This document shows positions 1 through 11,299 of a stretch of 64,000 nt of DNA, piece by piece. This DNA is from Prostheceraeus crozeri. Its lineage: Eukaryota > Platyhelminthes > Polycladida > Euryleptidae. The notes below the pieces were generated by a model. The model saw nothing but the letters and a program-made list of their open reading frames with translations. It did not search any database and was not told the DNA's origin. The stretch spans positions 62,001 through 126,000 of the forward strand of contig CAJQUW010006840.1 of NCBI GenBank assembly GCA_907163375.1, given 5' to 3'. A program made the position numbers and the translations under genes. Within the stretch, counting starts at the first letter, position 1; each line of letters opens with the position of its first letter.

Positions 1-548
1 ACGCCAAGCAGGATAGGATGGGCCCCAGGACGCTGCCCTGAGGCACACCGCTTGTGACAGACACCAACAAAGTCATTTCAAATGGCACGCAGACACGCTG
101 ATATCGATCACCCAGAAAGCTTTTTATCCAGAGAATAGAATGTATGGGTGGATAGAAATGAAGGGTTGATGACAAGATGGTCGAATAAGGGATTTTTCAA
201 ACGCCTTCTTTAAGTCAACAGATACCACACAAACAGCCCTTGGAGCAGAGTCCAGAAAACTGACAATGCGATTGTAGAGAAGCGTTAGGGCTGTTGTGGT
301 TCCGGTACCTGTCGTAGGTTGGTAAGCGAAATGAGTGACATCCAACTTATTCTTGACAGATGGGATAATGCACTTTCGCAGGAGAATCCTTTCGGGAACC
401 TTTGATAGAATAGGGAGCAATGAAATGGGCCGATAGTAACTTCAGATGGCCGCGTACACTTAGGTATTGGTGATTTTTTTGCACGCTTAAAACATCGATG
501 TACGGTGTCAGATCGCAAACTTCGGCTGAAAAGCGCTGTTACAGGCAA
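1..548 (-). mobile_element. LINE reverse-transcriptase fragment (runs off left edge)
   Basis: The - strand encodes reverse transcriptase blocks in the family order. Reading from about 520 down to 1 there is a 'SLLPILSKVPERILLRK'-type block (about 370-420), then 'VVSVDLKKAFEK' (catalytic block A, about 190-230), then 'GVPQGSVLGPIL' at about 10-52 (the block before the YxDD box). The YxDD box itself would lie outside the window. The blocks sit in at least two frames, so the copy is decayed. The GVPQGSVLGP style fits CR1, L2 or Jockey-type non-LTR elements; I cannot pick the clade. There is no sign of an intact start. It lies upstream of the glycosyltransferase gene and appears unrelated to it. 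Confidence 0.85.
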
Positions 549-557
549 TGTATAGTT

Positions 558-746
558 ATTAGGTATGAATTTGCGGGCAGCAATGATAGAATTCCAAGGG
601 CGCGTAGCGCACGCGGAATTCTATCATTGCTGCCCTGCAAATTCATACCTAATAACGGTATTGTTACATCTTAGCGGGCAGCAATGATAATTTGACATTG
701 CTGCCCGGAAATTCATGTAGATATCTTGAACATAGGATGTAACAAT
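558..746. repeat. Two adjacent hairpins sharing a GCGGGCAGCAATGATA core
   Basis: Arms 558-595 and 615-653 are reverse complements over about 38 bases, with one extra base in the right arm and a GC-rich 19-base loop. A second hairpin follows at once: ATTGTTACATC at 660-670 pairs with GATGTAACAAT at 736-746, and an inner GCGGGCAGCAATG / CATTGCTGCCCG pair lies inside it. Both hairpins carry the same GGGCAGCAATGATA core, so they look like two copies of one small foldback or MITE end. No coding capacity and no clear target duplication was seen. Confidence 0.7.
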
Positions 747-759
747 GATAGTGAAGAAG

Positions 760-1504
760 CAAAATCCCGAAATATCCAAAAGGGAATGGCACCATGCCCG
801 ATGCTCTACCTTTTGACGCTGCTGAAGGTTGTTGAAGTCACCATAGAGCAAAATTCGGAGCTTCCACGGATCGGTGTCTTATGTCAAATACAGCGGCGGA
901 TAAAATAGCACGACGAAAGCGGATTTATAGAGTTTTAGCGCAAGCAACAAAGCGTAGAGAGGCAAGCCTCAGACAGGAGCTGCTCGGAGCTACACGACTG
1001 GACAGGCTGTCTAAGTGGTGAATCTTTAATTAATCGAAATATTTCATAATGAAAGTTTAAGTACATCCAAATATGTTTTTTTAATTGACATAAATTTTCA
1101 CCAGCCGAGCGGCATGGCATTTTCAGGTTCCCATTGTTAAAAATGTGTGCCTTTCAACTCTTTCACGCCGCCGCCTTCGATTTTAGTCGAATTGAGGAAC
1201 TAGTGTAATTGTATTCGCTCATTCTATGACAGTTGTTCTGTCCAGTGTAGCTTAAACAGTAGCAGATTTAGTTAGGAACATAGACAAGGGCTTCCAAAGA
1301 TCAAATCGCTCTTCAATGAACTGCATGCCTTCTTTACCCTACTATCACAACAATACAATGAGCTGCCGCATTTCCTCTAACAAACGGCGCCCCCTAATAG
1401 ACGCCGCCCTCATTAAGCCCCTAATTAGGTGCCACAGCTGAGAGGTTAACTTTTTAATAAAAACCTTTCTGATTTCAAGAATTATAGAAATGAATGACTA
1501 TGTA
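760..1504. other. No gene seen
   Basis: AT-rich intergenic sequence. I see no convincing coding segment, splice pattern or repeat end here. Confidence 0.5.
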
Positions 1505-2891
1505 CAGTGCGTTCATAAAGTCACTGTGCACCTAATAAATCAATGCATGCACAGTACTTTGTCGCTTAGAAATAGATTGCCATGGCACAACAAAAAGTGA
1601 ATTTTCTTGTAGAATCTTCGACTTCTGTGTGATCACAAAAATATCTATTTACATACTACAAAAACATTTGAAAATGTCCACCTTGTTCACAAATACAAAT
1701 GTCAATTCGACGTCTCATATTCTCAAACATTTGGTGAATTTCCTCGTGCCTGATAGCGTCAATTTACTGTCGGTTGTTTTCTCTACACTCATGTAGATTT
1801 CGTGACCTGCTTCCGTAAACGTCCTGCTTCACCGCTAACCACCAGTAAAAGTCCAAGACATTCAAATCCTGGATCTCGGATTCCAAACTCCATCAGCGAT
1901 AACTCTTGTTTGAAATATTCAACTAAAATATCGAATCGAGGAATTGGCGGTATGTGCGGTTGCTCCATCTTGCTAGAAATATTAAGTCAAACTTTCATCG
2001 TCACTTATTCGTCAACGAGCGAAGTAATAATTTTATCAAATAATTTTTTCAATAATAGTTGAATATCGGCCCAAGCATTCGTGTTCTTGACATAAGAGGA
2101 AATGGCTTCTCAACAAATTCGTGTGGGTTTTCACTAGACCATGTTCGGGAACTCTGGCTACTGATATGCCTTGATAGATGAAACCAAGCAATATCAGAAA
2201 AGAAAGTCTTTTCGAGCACATTATTTTCATTTAGATTTTCCTTGAACCAAACGCAGCACTGAAGGCGCTTGTCATGATCGGCATCATTCAATTCATGTTG
2301 GCCAGAGATGCGGTACGGATATAGGCCTATGTTCTTTCTTACAGCAGGATGAGCCGCCCCGAGAGATAGAGCCACTTCTTGGGATAAGCGACGCATCGAC
2401 TTGTTTGGCCAATGAGTTATAGCTTCAGAAATAACATTTTCGGGAATAACCTTTTTATCACTTAAGATTAATGTCGATCTGAACGTGATGGATCGTGCAC
2501 CGAGTCAGCTTTTCTGAACTCACTGATTGGACTCCAATCAACATTTCGATGAGGCAAATCAAATGCAGGAAGTCTTTCTAAAAACCCCTTCTTCACTTCA
2601 TTAATATATTCCCCATTGGCGCGAAAAACATTTTTGACCAAGAAGTTCTTCTCTCGCATTGACATCACCATGCTTGGCTTCGAAATGCAACGAAATGCTT
2701 CGAAATCTTCACCGAGTTAGCTAAAATTCAAATTCTAAATCATGTTGAATGTTGCAAGCTACTCAACTGCGCTTCCAAAACGAGCCAGTGACTCTGTGCA
2801 TGTGATAGATATCTATAATTGTAAGATTGCGACTGTTTTCTTTGGTAAAACAAAGTTAGAAGAGGTGCACAGTGACTTTATGAACGCACTG
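1505..2891 (-). mobile_element. Complete but decayed mariner-type DNA transposon
   Basis: Terminal inverted repeats of 27 bases match perfectly: the left end 1505-1531 starts CAGTGCGTTCATAAAGTCAC and the right end 2865-2891 is its exact reverse complement. TA is present just outside both ends (1503-1504 and 2892-2893), the target duplication of the Tc1/mariner superfamily. At 1387 bp with one - strand transposase it has the usual size of an autonomous mariner. The ends are perfect while the gene is broken, so its termini may still be recognisable to a related transposase. Confidence 0.92.
1660..2671 (-). pseudogene. mariner-like transposase, frameshifted
   Basis: Inside the mariner element, read leftwards. 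The N-terminal helix-turn-helix part (2671-2468, 'MREKNFLVKNVFRANGEY ... RKADSVHDPSRSDRH') is followed in another frame by 'RRLSQEVALSLGAAH' and 'TFFSDIAWFHLS', then 'SSQSSRTWSSENPH' (about 2396-2050). The C-terminal end, with a 'LDFYWW' and 'GGHFQ' region, lies at about 1890-1660 in a further frame. The usual mariner 'FSDEAWFHL' has E replaced by I here. At least two frameshifts separate the blocks, so no full-length product is expected. This arrangement (N-terminal HTH, DDE core, GGHFQ tail) is that of invertebrate mariner-like transposases. Confidence 0.85.
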
Positions 2892-2914
2892 TAGATATAG
2901 TTTGTTCATGTAAC

Positions 2915-3091
2915 ATAAAATGATGGTTTAACGTCGCTACTCCCGGACACTGGGGGCATTGGACGGTGCTGACAGAGTAAGACTTTAATTCGGAGCGTTT
3001 TGATCTATTAGTCCGGACGACTTCCAATGACACCTCTGGACCGAAAGATCACTAGGCCAAGCACTTAACCACTGTGCCACGGAGACATTTA
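2915..3091 (-). repeat. tRNA-headed SINE, copy 1
   Basis: On the - strand it begins GTCTCCGTGGCACAGTGG, a pol III A-box-like start, continues with AAGTGCTTGGCCTAGTGATC, and ends in a GACGTTAAACCATCAT-type tail. The same order recurs on the + strand at 16882-17056 and 19264-19449. Three copies with the same start and the same non-poly-A tail show a SINE family. The head resembles a tRNA with A and B boxes, but I cannot say which tRNA. Confidence 0.8.
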
Positions 3092-4539
3092 TGTATAATA
3101 TATATCATCTATTCAGCTAAAAAACAAGGTGATTCAGTAGCTGTCAAACGTCACAGTAATGATTGATGATATTATGATATTGCGCGGGAGCTAGTGCTTT
3201 CTAGTATTATAAGTCATTTAACAAATGCGTCAGACTTTTCATCTGATTTTTATATATAACATGCTTTGCATGGTGACGAATCATATTGGAAAAGATGGTG
3301 CAGCACCTTTGGTAAAAATAATCTAGCCTACAAGTTGGACACTATTGATGGCAGCTGTTGAGATACTCGTACCGTCGAGGCCAGAGTCATCGTGTTCAAG
3401 TTTAGTATGACAATGTACTCAATCAGCGTCGAAGCCACCACATCTTGTCTGCAATGGACAAATCGAAAATGCAGTAAGAAGCATGCTACACTATAAACTG
3501 TAGATGCACAAAAGCTGGCTGATTTTGACTACGAAACCGATGTACAAAACAAGGATACCAAAATGTACGAAAGCACTATTGTTCGTGCTCATACACCACG
3601 AAAGCGATTGGCTTTTATATTGGATGATAAAGATACTCCAATAGGGGACTTTGGAACGGGTACAGCCAGATATCTCACAGGGGAGAAAGGTTCAAAGAGC
3701 TTTGTTGCATATCCCAACAGTTAAGATTCGGCTGTCAGGATCCGCCGCAGCATCAACGTAGTATAGCTACTGAGGAAAGGCATAATGACAATGAAAAACA
3801 TGAAACTGTCAATACTAGAGCTGCAGTGGCGAAAGGCCTTATTAGTCGCCTCTTGCGACACACAGGGGAACGTCGGTCCTATTATTTTCAGTCCCGGTAA
3901 CCGTACGGGGAAATTATTGTTGTTCAATATAAAAAAATCTTATGACTGGAAAAGCTTACATTTTAAGACACGTCACCGTCTATCAAGCACCTCCCTCTAA
4001 TAAACAGCGCACTCTGACCATCGATCTTACATGAGAGCGATAATTCATTCTGATATGTAAACATGATTCACATAATGCAGTATGAATAATACAGTACACA
4101 TAATATTGTTTATGATATTGTTTGTGTTACATCTTGCTATCAGTAATCGAGTTACGAGTGAAATATGGAATTTAATAGATCATGTTGAAAATATATTTCT
4201 CAAAAAATTAATCTATTCTATATGATTATACCTCTTATACATCAAATGTTTTCAATATAATACGCAAAAGAGTTATATTTTTGAGTTCCAAAGCCTAAGT
4301 TCATGAAGAAATAAATACAAATGATAAAAATTCAATTTTCCTCTGAAATTTCTGGCGCTAGGAGATGAAGATGTGTGAGATTATGGCTATGGCGATGAAA
4401 GGGTTGATGAACATATATTCAGGGCTGCACTCTTCCGGTTTTAACCGGATTTCCGGGGATTTTTGCAATATACTAAGTAGCGAGAAAATGTTTTGCCAAG
4501 GAACAAATAATTTTGATTTTGAACTATATTAGATTTTGA
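3092..4539. other. No gene seen; small repeat-like block at 3725-3925
   Basis: Mostly AT-rich. The block at 3725-3925 is GC-richer and contains GTCGCCTCTTGCGAC (about 3846-3860), a perfect small hairpin (GTCGC/GCGAC). It looks like part of a dispersed repeat, but no second copy was seen in the window. At 4435-4460 there is a short GGTTTTAACCGGATTTCCGG palindromic tract. Confidence 0.4.
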
Positions 4540-5375
4540 ATGGGCCCATTTGAGATTGCGAATGAATTTAAGATTGTGAAAGGTCCTTTTAAGATCGTGA
4601 GGGGACTCTTTTGAGATTGTGAAGGGACCTTTTGAGACTGCGATGGGCCCCTTTAAGATCGTGAGGGATTACTTTTGAGACTGCGAATGGGCCTTTTGAG
4701 ATTGTGAAGAGGCCCCTTTAAGATCGCGAGCAGTGTTGCGATTCGCGCGTGTTTACACGCGCGCGCGTTTTTTTGACAATTTGCACGTGTAAGCGTGTTT
4801 TTTTCCATTTTTTTTCCATTTTGCGCGTTTTTTAAGTTTTCGACTTCTATTTTTGATTTTTGATAATAGAAAACTTTGGTTCTAAAATATCAAAATTTCA
4901 AATTACATGCAGTTTCTAGATAAGCCACATGTATAGCCTATCAAAGATCATTTAGTTTCATTAACATCTCACTCAATGGATAGCCTATTGGCCCACTGCT
5001 CGTATGCATATACCACTTAAGGCACGTGTGCATTTGACTTGTCCTGAAAAATACCAAAGCTCTTACTATCTGATCTGCAAATTTAAGCTTTGTAAAAATT
5101 CGTTTCATCAAATATTAGCGATCATAGTTGCCATTTTGACTTATTTGTAAGGAAATACATGTGCGCGTGTTTTTCGACCTTGCGCGTTTTTTTACCCTAC
5201 GCCAAGAATCGCAACACTGATCGCGAGGGAGTCCTTCTGAGATTGTAAGGGCCCGTTTGAGATTGTTAAGGGCCTTATTGATATTGTGTAAGGGCCCCTT
5301 TAAGATCGTGAGGGGGCCTTTAGAATTGCAAAAGGGCCCTTTCGAAATTGTGCAGTGGCACTTTAAGATCGTGAT
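4540..5375. repeat. Degenerate minisatellite, split by a MITE
   Basis: Loose repeats of about 25-40 bp alternate forms such as TTTTGAGATTGTGAAGGG and CCTTTAAGATCGTGAGGGG from about 4540 to 4730. They resume at 5220-5375. The repeat phase is interrupted exactly by the 4731-5219 element, so the array existed before the insertion. Confidence 0.85.
4731..5219. mobile_element. hAT-type non-autonomous element (MITE), 489 bp
   Basis: The ends are CAGTGTTGCGATTC (4731-4744) and its reverse complement at 5206-5219. An identical 8-base duplication, ATCGCGAG, flanks it (4723-4730 and 5220-5227). Eight-base duplications and ends starting CAGTG are hAT hallmarks. There is no coding capacity. Subterminal GCGCGT-rich tracts occur at both ends (about 4745-4770 and 5160-5190). 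It sits inside the minisatellite, which gives a clear order of events. Confidence 0.93.
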
Positions 5376-5805
5376 CTGATTGCTTTGATGCTCTCCAAAA
5401 CGTATCCTTCAACAAGCGTCAGCCAGAAGAACATTAAAGAAAATTCTATCAAAAAGTTTCGGGAACACAAGGGAGTGATGAAACAATATTTTGTATGATC
5501 ACTTGTTCCAAAGCGGCTTAATTTCGGCGAAGACACCAACGAAAATTGAAATCTCGCAAACAACTGCAGAAGTGATAAGGATTTCTTTTGGAGTTGATTT
5601 TGCGTTTACTTATATTCCATGGCTGCTCAACCTTAATCAAATAGCTGTCATTATCTTGTTTAAAAGCCAAAAGTTCATTTTAGATATCATTGTTTTTTAT
5701 TACATATGTTTGAAATACAAGATATGAGAGGAAGGTTTGATTTCATTGCCGGAGCTGCAAGTACTGATGAAGTTTCTTCAGGCTAAACTGCAAGCGCTTT
5801 TGACT
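5376..5805. other. No gene seen
   Basis: No repeat ends or convincing coding segments. Short open stretches lack codon bias or family motifs. Confidence 0.5.
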
Positions 5806-6090
5806 TTTTAGCCGCCATCAGTGCAGTATATCAGTAACTCACTCCACACACCATCGGTTGGTGGATGTGCCAGGAAATCCGGCAGCTCACCTTCCTGCAT
5901 GAAGTGCAAACACGAATTAGCTATTTGCATTGTTGTTTGCAAATTTCAAATTTTGGAAACGATCTCCACAGAATGAGATTTGAACTGCATGTATTTCATT
6001 AATAGAAGATGTCTGTATTTCGGATGATAATATGTTTGTATGTGAGTTACTGATTTCTTACATGTATACTGCACTGATGACGGCTAAAAA
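5806..6090. mobile_element. Small inverted-repeat element (MITE-like), about 285 bp
   Basis: TTTTTAGCCGCCATCAGTGC at the left end (5806 onward) is matched in reverse complement at the right end (to 6090), and the similarity continues through GCAGTATA and CAGTAACTCAC. The right arm has about 11 extra bases. No coding capacity and no target duplication that I can defend. Confidence 0.7.
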
Positions 6091-7520
6091 TCCAGAAATG
6101 TTAGCATTTCCCGCACTGGATTGTATCAATTCAAACTCTAATCTCATTTCAGATTAAATGGTGTATTAAGTTGCAAGGCTTCTGTAATGTGTAATATTTG
6201 GCCACAATATAGAACTCCGTTTTCTCATATTGAGCAAGTGCATTATTCTGCGTAACATTGATTCAAAATTATTTTGTTTAACGAACGTGGCGGATTCTCT
6301 CAGTGATCATTTCAATGTTGTTCATGCAATAGCCATTAGTGACTCAATGATTAATGTTTGTAAGTTAATTATGATTCAAAGGAAAACAGTTGCTAACACG
6401 AGTACCACTTTAACATTTATTTTGTACTTGCTCACCATTTGCGCGAATGCAATCTAATTCTTCGGTCAACACGGCACGAGCATATCTCCACGCAATCGCT
6501 CGTCGATCTGCAGAAAACGGTTCAAAGCTTTGTTTTCCAGTTCATCCAAATGCATAGGATGACTCTGATGAACCGTTTCTTAAACGTGCCCAAAAGAAAA
6601 AAGTCACAAGGCATTGAATCTGGTGGTATCGGAGGCCATGTCAAAGGCTCCCATGACGGTCAATCCAAGATTTAGAAAAATTGCTGTTCAAATAATTTAC
6701 GATGGGTCTGTAATAGCGCGCTGGCATTCCAAGCTGCACGGGAATAGTGCATTATAAATTGAATGTAAAATTTTTGAACGAAATTAAGAAAGTTGTCTTT
6801 GAAACACTTAAATAAAATCATCCATAAGCCTACATGTAGATTATTCGATAGTATGCAGTCTTTACATCGAGATGAAATCGTCAATCGTCCAATAAATTCA
6901 TGCTGATTTAGAATTGGGGGCAGGTAGAGGGGTCTTTGTAGTACACACTTTCTAACCTTCGAAAACGGTTCTCCTGAAAATAGTAGCTGTTCGAGTCATG
7001 TATTCTATTGCTCATCATCAGTACTCAATCATCTCAGCAAACTGATGATTGAATAAGCATCAGAAATAATTTTATACATTTACTTGCTAACTGTGAATAT
7101 TCATAAACATCTTTATTAGAACAGACCAAACCTCAGCTTGAACGCTTTCAAAACTTACCGGGTTGTGGGATATCGAATGATCGTGAGTTTCTTGCTTTGA
7201 AGGGGCCCACGATTACGTAATTTAGGCGCCCATTCCGATTTGACTTTCCAGTTTTTATTTTTGATAAGAGTGGCAGCCCTGGAAAACATTCATACCAACC
7301 CAAAATTTCACGTAGATTCCGAATCTGCCTTCCGTTTTCTACTCCGAGGCCTCCTTCATCCCGAAAAATGGCCTTTCTCATCCCAAAACGTCCAAACCCA
7401 TCACCAGTCTGACAAACAAAAAAAACCAGAGTTTAAGACGGAGGGAGTGGGGTTTGCACTCTCGGTCCGATCCTCACCATCACATACTTGGCTAACTCCT
7501 CCTTTATGGAGGGCAGGGGG
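6091..7520. other. 5' flank of the glycosyltransferase gene; no coding exon seen
   Basis: No family motif was recognised. The stretch from about 7200 to 7560 is GC-richer than its surroundings and is the best place for a promoter or non-coding first exon, because coding exon 1 starts directly after a splice acceptor. I cannot place a transcription start. Confidence 0.35.
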
Positions 7521-7542
7521 TGAGTCATCAGGTCAAAGGTCA
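7521..7542 (+). promoter_or_regulatory. AP-1 site adjacent to a perfect DR1 nuclear-receptor site
   Basis: TGAGTCA (7521-7527) is the AP-1 consensus. AGGTCAAAGGTCA (7530-7542) is a perfect direct repeat of AGGTCA with one-base spacing (DR1), the site bound by HNF4 and RXR-type nuclear receptors. They lie about 175 bases before the glycosyltransferase start codon. An exact DR1 13-mer is very unlikely by chance in 64 kb. Function is inferred only. Confidence 0.5.
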
Positions 7543-7713
7543 TGGTGCTCTTTTGCAATTGTTTTGGCCATTTGCTATACTACTTTGATGATTCGATTTT
7601 TGGAGTATCGCGTGAACAGTGTGATATTTTTGAAATAATAGATAATATCTGAATCTGTCGTTGCATCGACTACATTTTGACATGCTCCTTTTCAGCTTCT
7701 CTTTTCTTTTCAG

Positions 7714-8143
7714 TGATGAACGCGAGTATATACCGCCCATTAATCGGCTGCCGGTGCCTCATTCTCCTAAGCATAATCTGTTGGTTAGTGATCCTACTCA
7801 TCTACTTCATCACCATAAAACCATGGCCACTGATAGTGATAATGAACAATATGACCAGCAAAGTGGCATCAAAATTATTGACATCATCCATTTCGAGTGC
7901 AGATATGAGGATGCGTTCGCCTCCCAAATCACTACTTAATATACATATTACAAATGAAAACACTGACGTTCTTCTACTTTCTGCGTATCTAGATCCACAC
8001 CTCAAAGACACGGTGAAAGTTATTGCTGCTGGACGGAGGAAGCCTATGCCAACGTTGTATTGTCACTGGACTTATGGAAATGGCACCTTTTACCAGGTGA
8101 CGGATGCGAAGGTCAGGCCCATCATTGGTCATATTGATGTAAG
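7714..8143 (+). CDS. GT92 glycosyltransferase, coding exon 1 (signal anchor and N-terminal part)
   Basis: The acceptor CTTTTCTTTTCAG ends at 7713 and the ATG is at 7716, only two bases into the exon, so an upstream non-coding exon is implied. The exon encodes residues 1-142 and two bases of codon 143, with the donor AAG/GTGAGG at 8143/8144. Residues 14-34 are a single hydrophobic segment after a short basic N-terminus, the layout of a Golgi type II membrane protein. 'LLLSAYLDPHLKDTVKVIA' (residues 86-104) matches the conserved start of the GT92 (DUF23) luminal region. NxS/T glycosylation sequons occur, for example at residues 45 and 122. The reading frame joins exon 2 exactly (AG+A, Arg143). 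In the family, C. elegans GALT-1 adds galactose to core fucose of N-glycans; the substrate here is unknown. Confidence 0.88.
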
Positions 8144-8296
8144 GTGAGGGATAGATCGTAGTCCTTCTTATGAAATAATTAGCAGAGATGATATATAAAC
8201 GTATCATTACCTTCTCGAACGGGTCGAGAAACATGCATATAAAGGTTCGCATGCGTAAATGAAATAGACACAAGTTGCAAGCACATTTATTACACT

Positions 8297-8845
8297 TGAT
8301 AGGACTCCGGCTTATAACTAGACCCGAAATAATATAATACAGGCAAATCATTGATTCTCGTGCATGGCTGTCACTGTCTTGATGTCAACTTTCTCCGTCA
8401 AACAAAAGTACAGAGACACTGCTATATGCAAAGTTTGTAATAGTTGAGGGAATGAACCGTGATAGTGGAAAAAGGATTGTCTTCTCACTCGGTGATTTAG
8501 TAGAGAAGACAAGCCTTTCTAGCCTCGATCACACCTACACACCAAAGGTCACATCAGAGACAAAAATGAAGACCCAGTTTGTTTGAGAACATTACCTCTT
8601 ACCATCACGTTAATAGTGTGTGATGTCTCCTCCAAAGCGCGTATTAAAATCGAAAGTGTACTAATATTTTTTGGAGAAGGATGGGTTCCTGCCTGGTAGA
8701 GACTGGAGAAAAACCGTGTGAAGCACACATCAAGAAGATGGGAGGAGGCGAGTCGCATGTATCCAACTTAAAGCGACATTTGATAAACTTTCATCGAAAA
8801 TGATTGATAATTGATACAACAATGATCACTAAAGATAGGCTCAGG
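8297..8845 (+). mobile_element. hAT transposon fragment with BED-type zinc finger remnant
   Basis: This segment is the reverse complement, with divergence, of much of the 56161-57003 element. It shares the TGATAGGACTCCGG end (8297), the CTCTGTACTTTTGTTT stretch and the end near 8845. The + strand at about 8708-8803 encodes 'ESHVSNLKRHLINFHRK' followed by a stop, the C-terminal half of a BED zinc finger (L-x-x-H-L-x-x-x-H), typical of hAT transposases. It is truncated on the left relative to the other copy, and no complete terminus is seen. Confidence 0.7.
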
Positions 8846-8939
8846 AAAGCCTACATTGATCTATGATGCAGGACCAGTTTTTCAAAAAACTAGGCTATAT
8901 ATAATATACTTGCCACCCGGAGTTTTCCACTATCAAAAT

Positions 8940-9195
8940 GATAGGACTCCACATCCTTGTGTTGAACCGTCTCTGTTATGGAGTATCTCGCACGTCGGAA
9001 AGAGTCTCGCACATTGGGGCCGCCAAAGTTCGACTTCTTACAGATGCGGCCATCAATTACAGACTCTCCATCACATCATCGAGGATTGCCCCCTCTTCGA
9101 AGCCGCGAATGGTTTCGCCGGTCTTCGTTGTCCGGATGATGTTACTCGCCAGTGGCTAGTGACTCTTCCCCTTGAACTCCTATTTCCCTCATAAT
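8940..9195 (+). mobile_element. LINE C-terminal fragment (cysteine/histidine tail)
   Basis: The + strand contains 'CGHQLQTLHHIIEDCPL' and, just after, 'LRCPDDVTRQWLVTL'. This is the C-x(2)-C/H-x-x-C style tail that follows the reverse transcriptase in many non-LTR elements, ending in a Trp-Leu motif. The first cysteine pair is degenerate ('YRCG'). No reverse transcriptase core precedes it, so this is a 5'-truncated insertion inside intron 1. Confidence 0.75.
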
Positions 9196-11299
9196 TGTCT
9201 GATTTGTGATTTTCTTTTTGTATTAAAGGTTGTAATGATTGTTCAATATACGCTTATATATATACCATAGCTAAATTATGCCCAATACATGAAGGTGGTG
9301 TTAAAAAAGTAATGTTGAATTTCTAGTGTAAAACTATTTGAAATCATTCATCAATAAAATCTATGACAATGAATTAACATATAAAAGGTTGAATTTTTGA
9401 TTACACTGACTGGATATAGACATATTCAACAATAAATTATGTTCAATCTCCACAGTGCATTTCTAATTCAAATATTCCAAAACGGTTGGAATGCATCCGC
9501 GATTTGAAATAGCAGGTTACCATGATTATAATAGAACCCTTTAGAGGCCATTTTTTTGCTTTCGGTGTCAAGACATGCAACAAATGTCTATCTTTCCAGT
9601 ATGTGCAAGCTTTCATTATGTAAATATATGCATTCATCTGATCTAATTAACCCGGCATAAACATTACAACTTCACACTTCGTTCGTACAAGAGTTGTGTC
9701 ACCGTGGAAGAAGTTTTTATCTTCCCTTTGTTTTGACTATTGCTTACTATAAATACGACTGCACAAGCTGTCGCAGATACGGAAAATGCCAATTGTGTTG
9801 GATAATTGGAAACGTTGTATGTGCATTACAGAAATCGCTTTTTAAGTCATTTTTCTCAGAAAAGAAAGCGATTTTCATGAAAACGTTGACGACAGTTTAT
9901 GTTTTACTTTTCAATGGCGCGATTGTTTTCGTAATTACATGTAGACGGAAACAAACCAATCTGTGTCATTCCGCGATTGGAAAGCTGTAAAAGTCAGAAT
10001 CGATTTGTCTTTTCACTTTCAAAGCGGATTATCACCGTGAAGAAAACGACTTTTGAGAGAATGCTAGCGAGATCGCAGATTGTACTCTTCAAGGGCTTTC
10101 TAATAACGTATTTGTTTTGTAAATAGTACCAAGAATAGTAGGGTTATTTCATTCCGCGGATGAGATAGTTTTTGCTGACTGCTGGTATTCAGTTTTCTCT
10201 CGGTTATCATCGGTCAGATCATCAGCCTGGGAAGCATTTATTAATTTACGCTGTTTTGATGAGTTGCCCTTACTTGACCGCTGAATTTTTTTGTATATTC
10301 AGTATTATGTTGTTTGACATTATTTCATGACTTTTATTTTGACATTTGCACCATATTCTAAACCCTTTATGCTGCCGGAAGACGTCGAGTGAGCACTCTT
10401 TTGTCCCTTTTGAATAAAGCTTTATTGTTAAAACAATGGGAGTAATAAAAAGCTATTCATAAGTTTCATGAACTCCGATATTTCCATTCGAAAGGCATTT
10501 TGAAAGCACCTATAGGAGTTGAAAAATAAACTTCAGGCATCGAGTGAGAAAGCTATGTTTGATCTTATTTGAAATCTACTACTGCACATGGTGAGTGCAG
10601 TGCTAGTGTGTCTCTCTGTTGTCAGTTCAGAGCAACGACATTGTTAGTTTTGAAACAACTGCAATGCGAACTACGTGTAGATTTATTAGTCCAGGAAATC
10701 TACACTGAATTATATTTCAACCCGCAACAAATTCACAATTTTCAATAGCGTCTCAAGGCCTCTTAGCTCCAAACAAGCTTTTTGTCTTAGTAGCAACATT
10801 GTCAATATCTTTTCTGCTACATGAGGCTTGTATCTAATTTGTAAATTTCAGCATTTTCTAAAAGTAAATCTCGCAAAGCAGCATTGAACTTAAACCTTTA
10901 AGCAGGATGGCCGCGTGTACTCGATTTTCGCTGATATACTCCAATATACTCGAATTCTGATAAGTGATTGAAAACATTGCTACTAATCGCTGCTACTAAA
11001 AATATCCACAACATCCACTGATCACAGCTTTCAATGCTATCACTAGTGCGATCTGTTTCTTGACCTTATGGCGCACATTTTTAGACCTTATAGAATCTAA
11101 AAAATAGACGTAATAATTTTTCATCTGAATTTGCGGAACAACATTAAATCATAATACATCCATACTTCAGAATATAGACCAAAGACAATAAACAAAAACA
11201 AAATAAAACCAAGTTCCAGACTTTTAAAATTATTCCTCTGATTGCTTCTAGATATCCGAGTGGCTACACATTGGTAGTAAAAGTTCATCAACAATTTCA
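9196..11299. other. Intronic sequence without recognised features
   Basis: AT-rich. A TTGAATAAAGCTTTATTGTT palindrome near 10409-10428 carries AATAAA on both strands, but there is no gene to attach it to. No repeat end or coding motif was recognised. Confidence 0.45.

Noticed and set aside
7240-7638. 132-codon open stretch upstream of GT92 exon 1
   Set aside because: No family motif, no ATG at its start, and it runs through the DR1/AP-1 site. More likely promoter or non-coding exon sequence.
9694-9990. 98-codon + strand frame with several cysteines
   Set aside because: No family pattern, no splice or start context, and codon use like the surrounding intron.
10405-10430. Bidirectional polyadenylation signal
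   Set aside because: The AATAAA words come from a short palindrome in intron sequence with no gene ending there on either strand.
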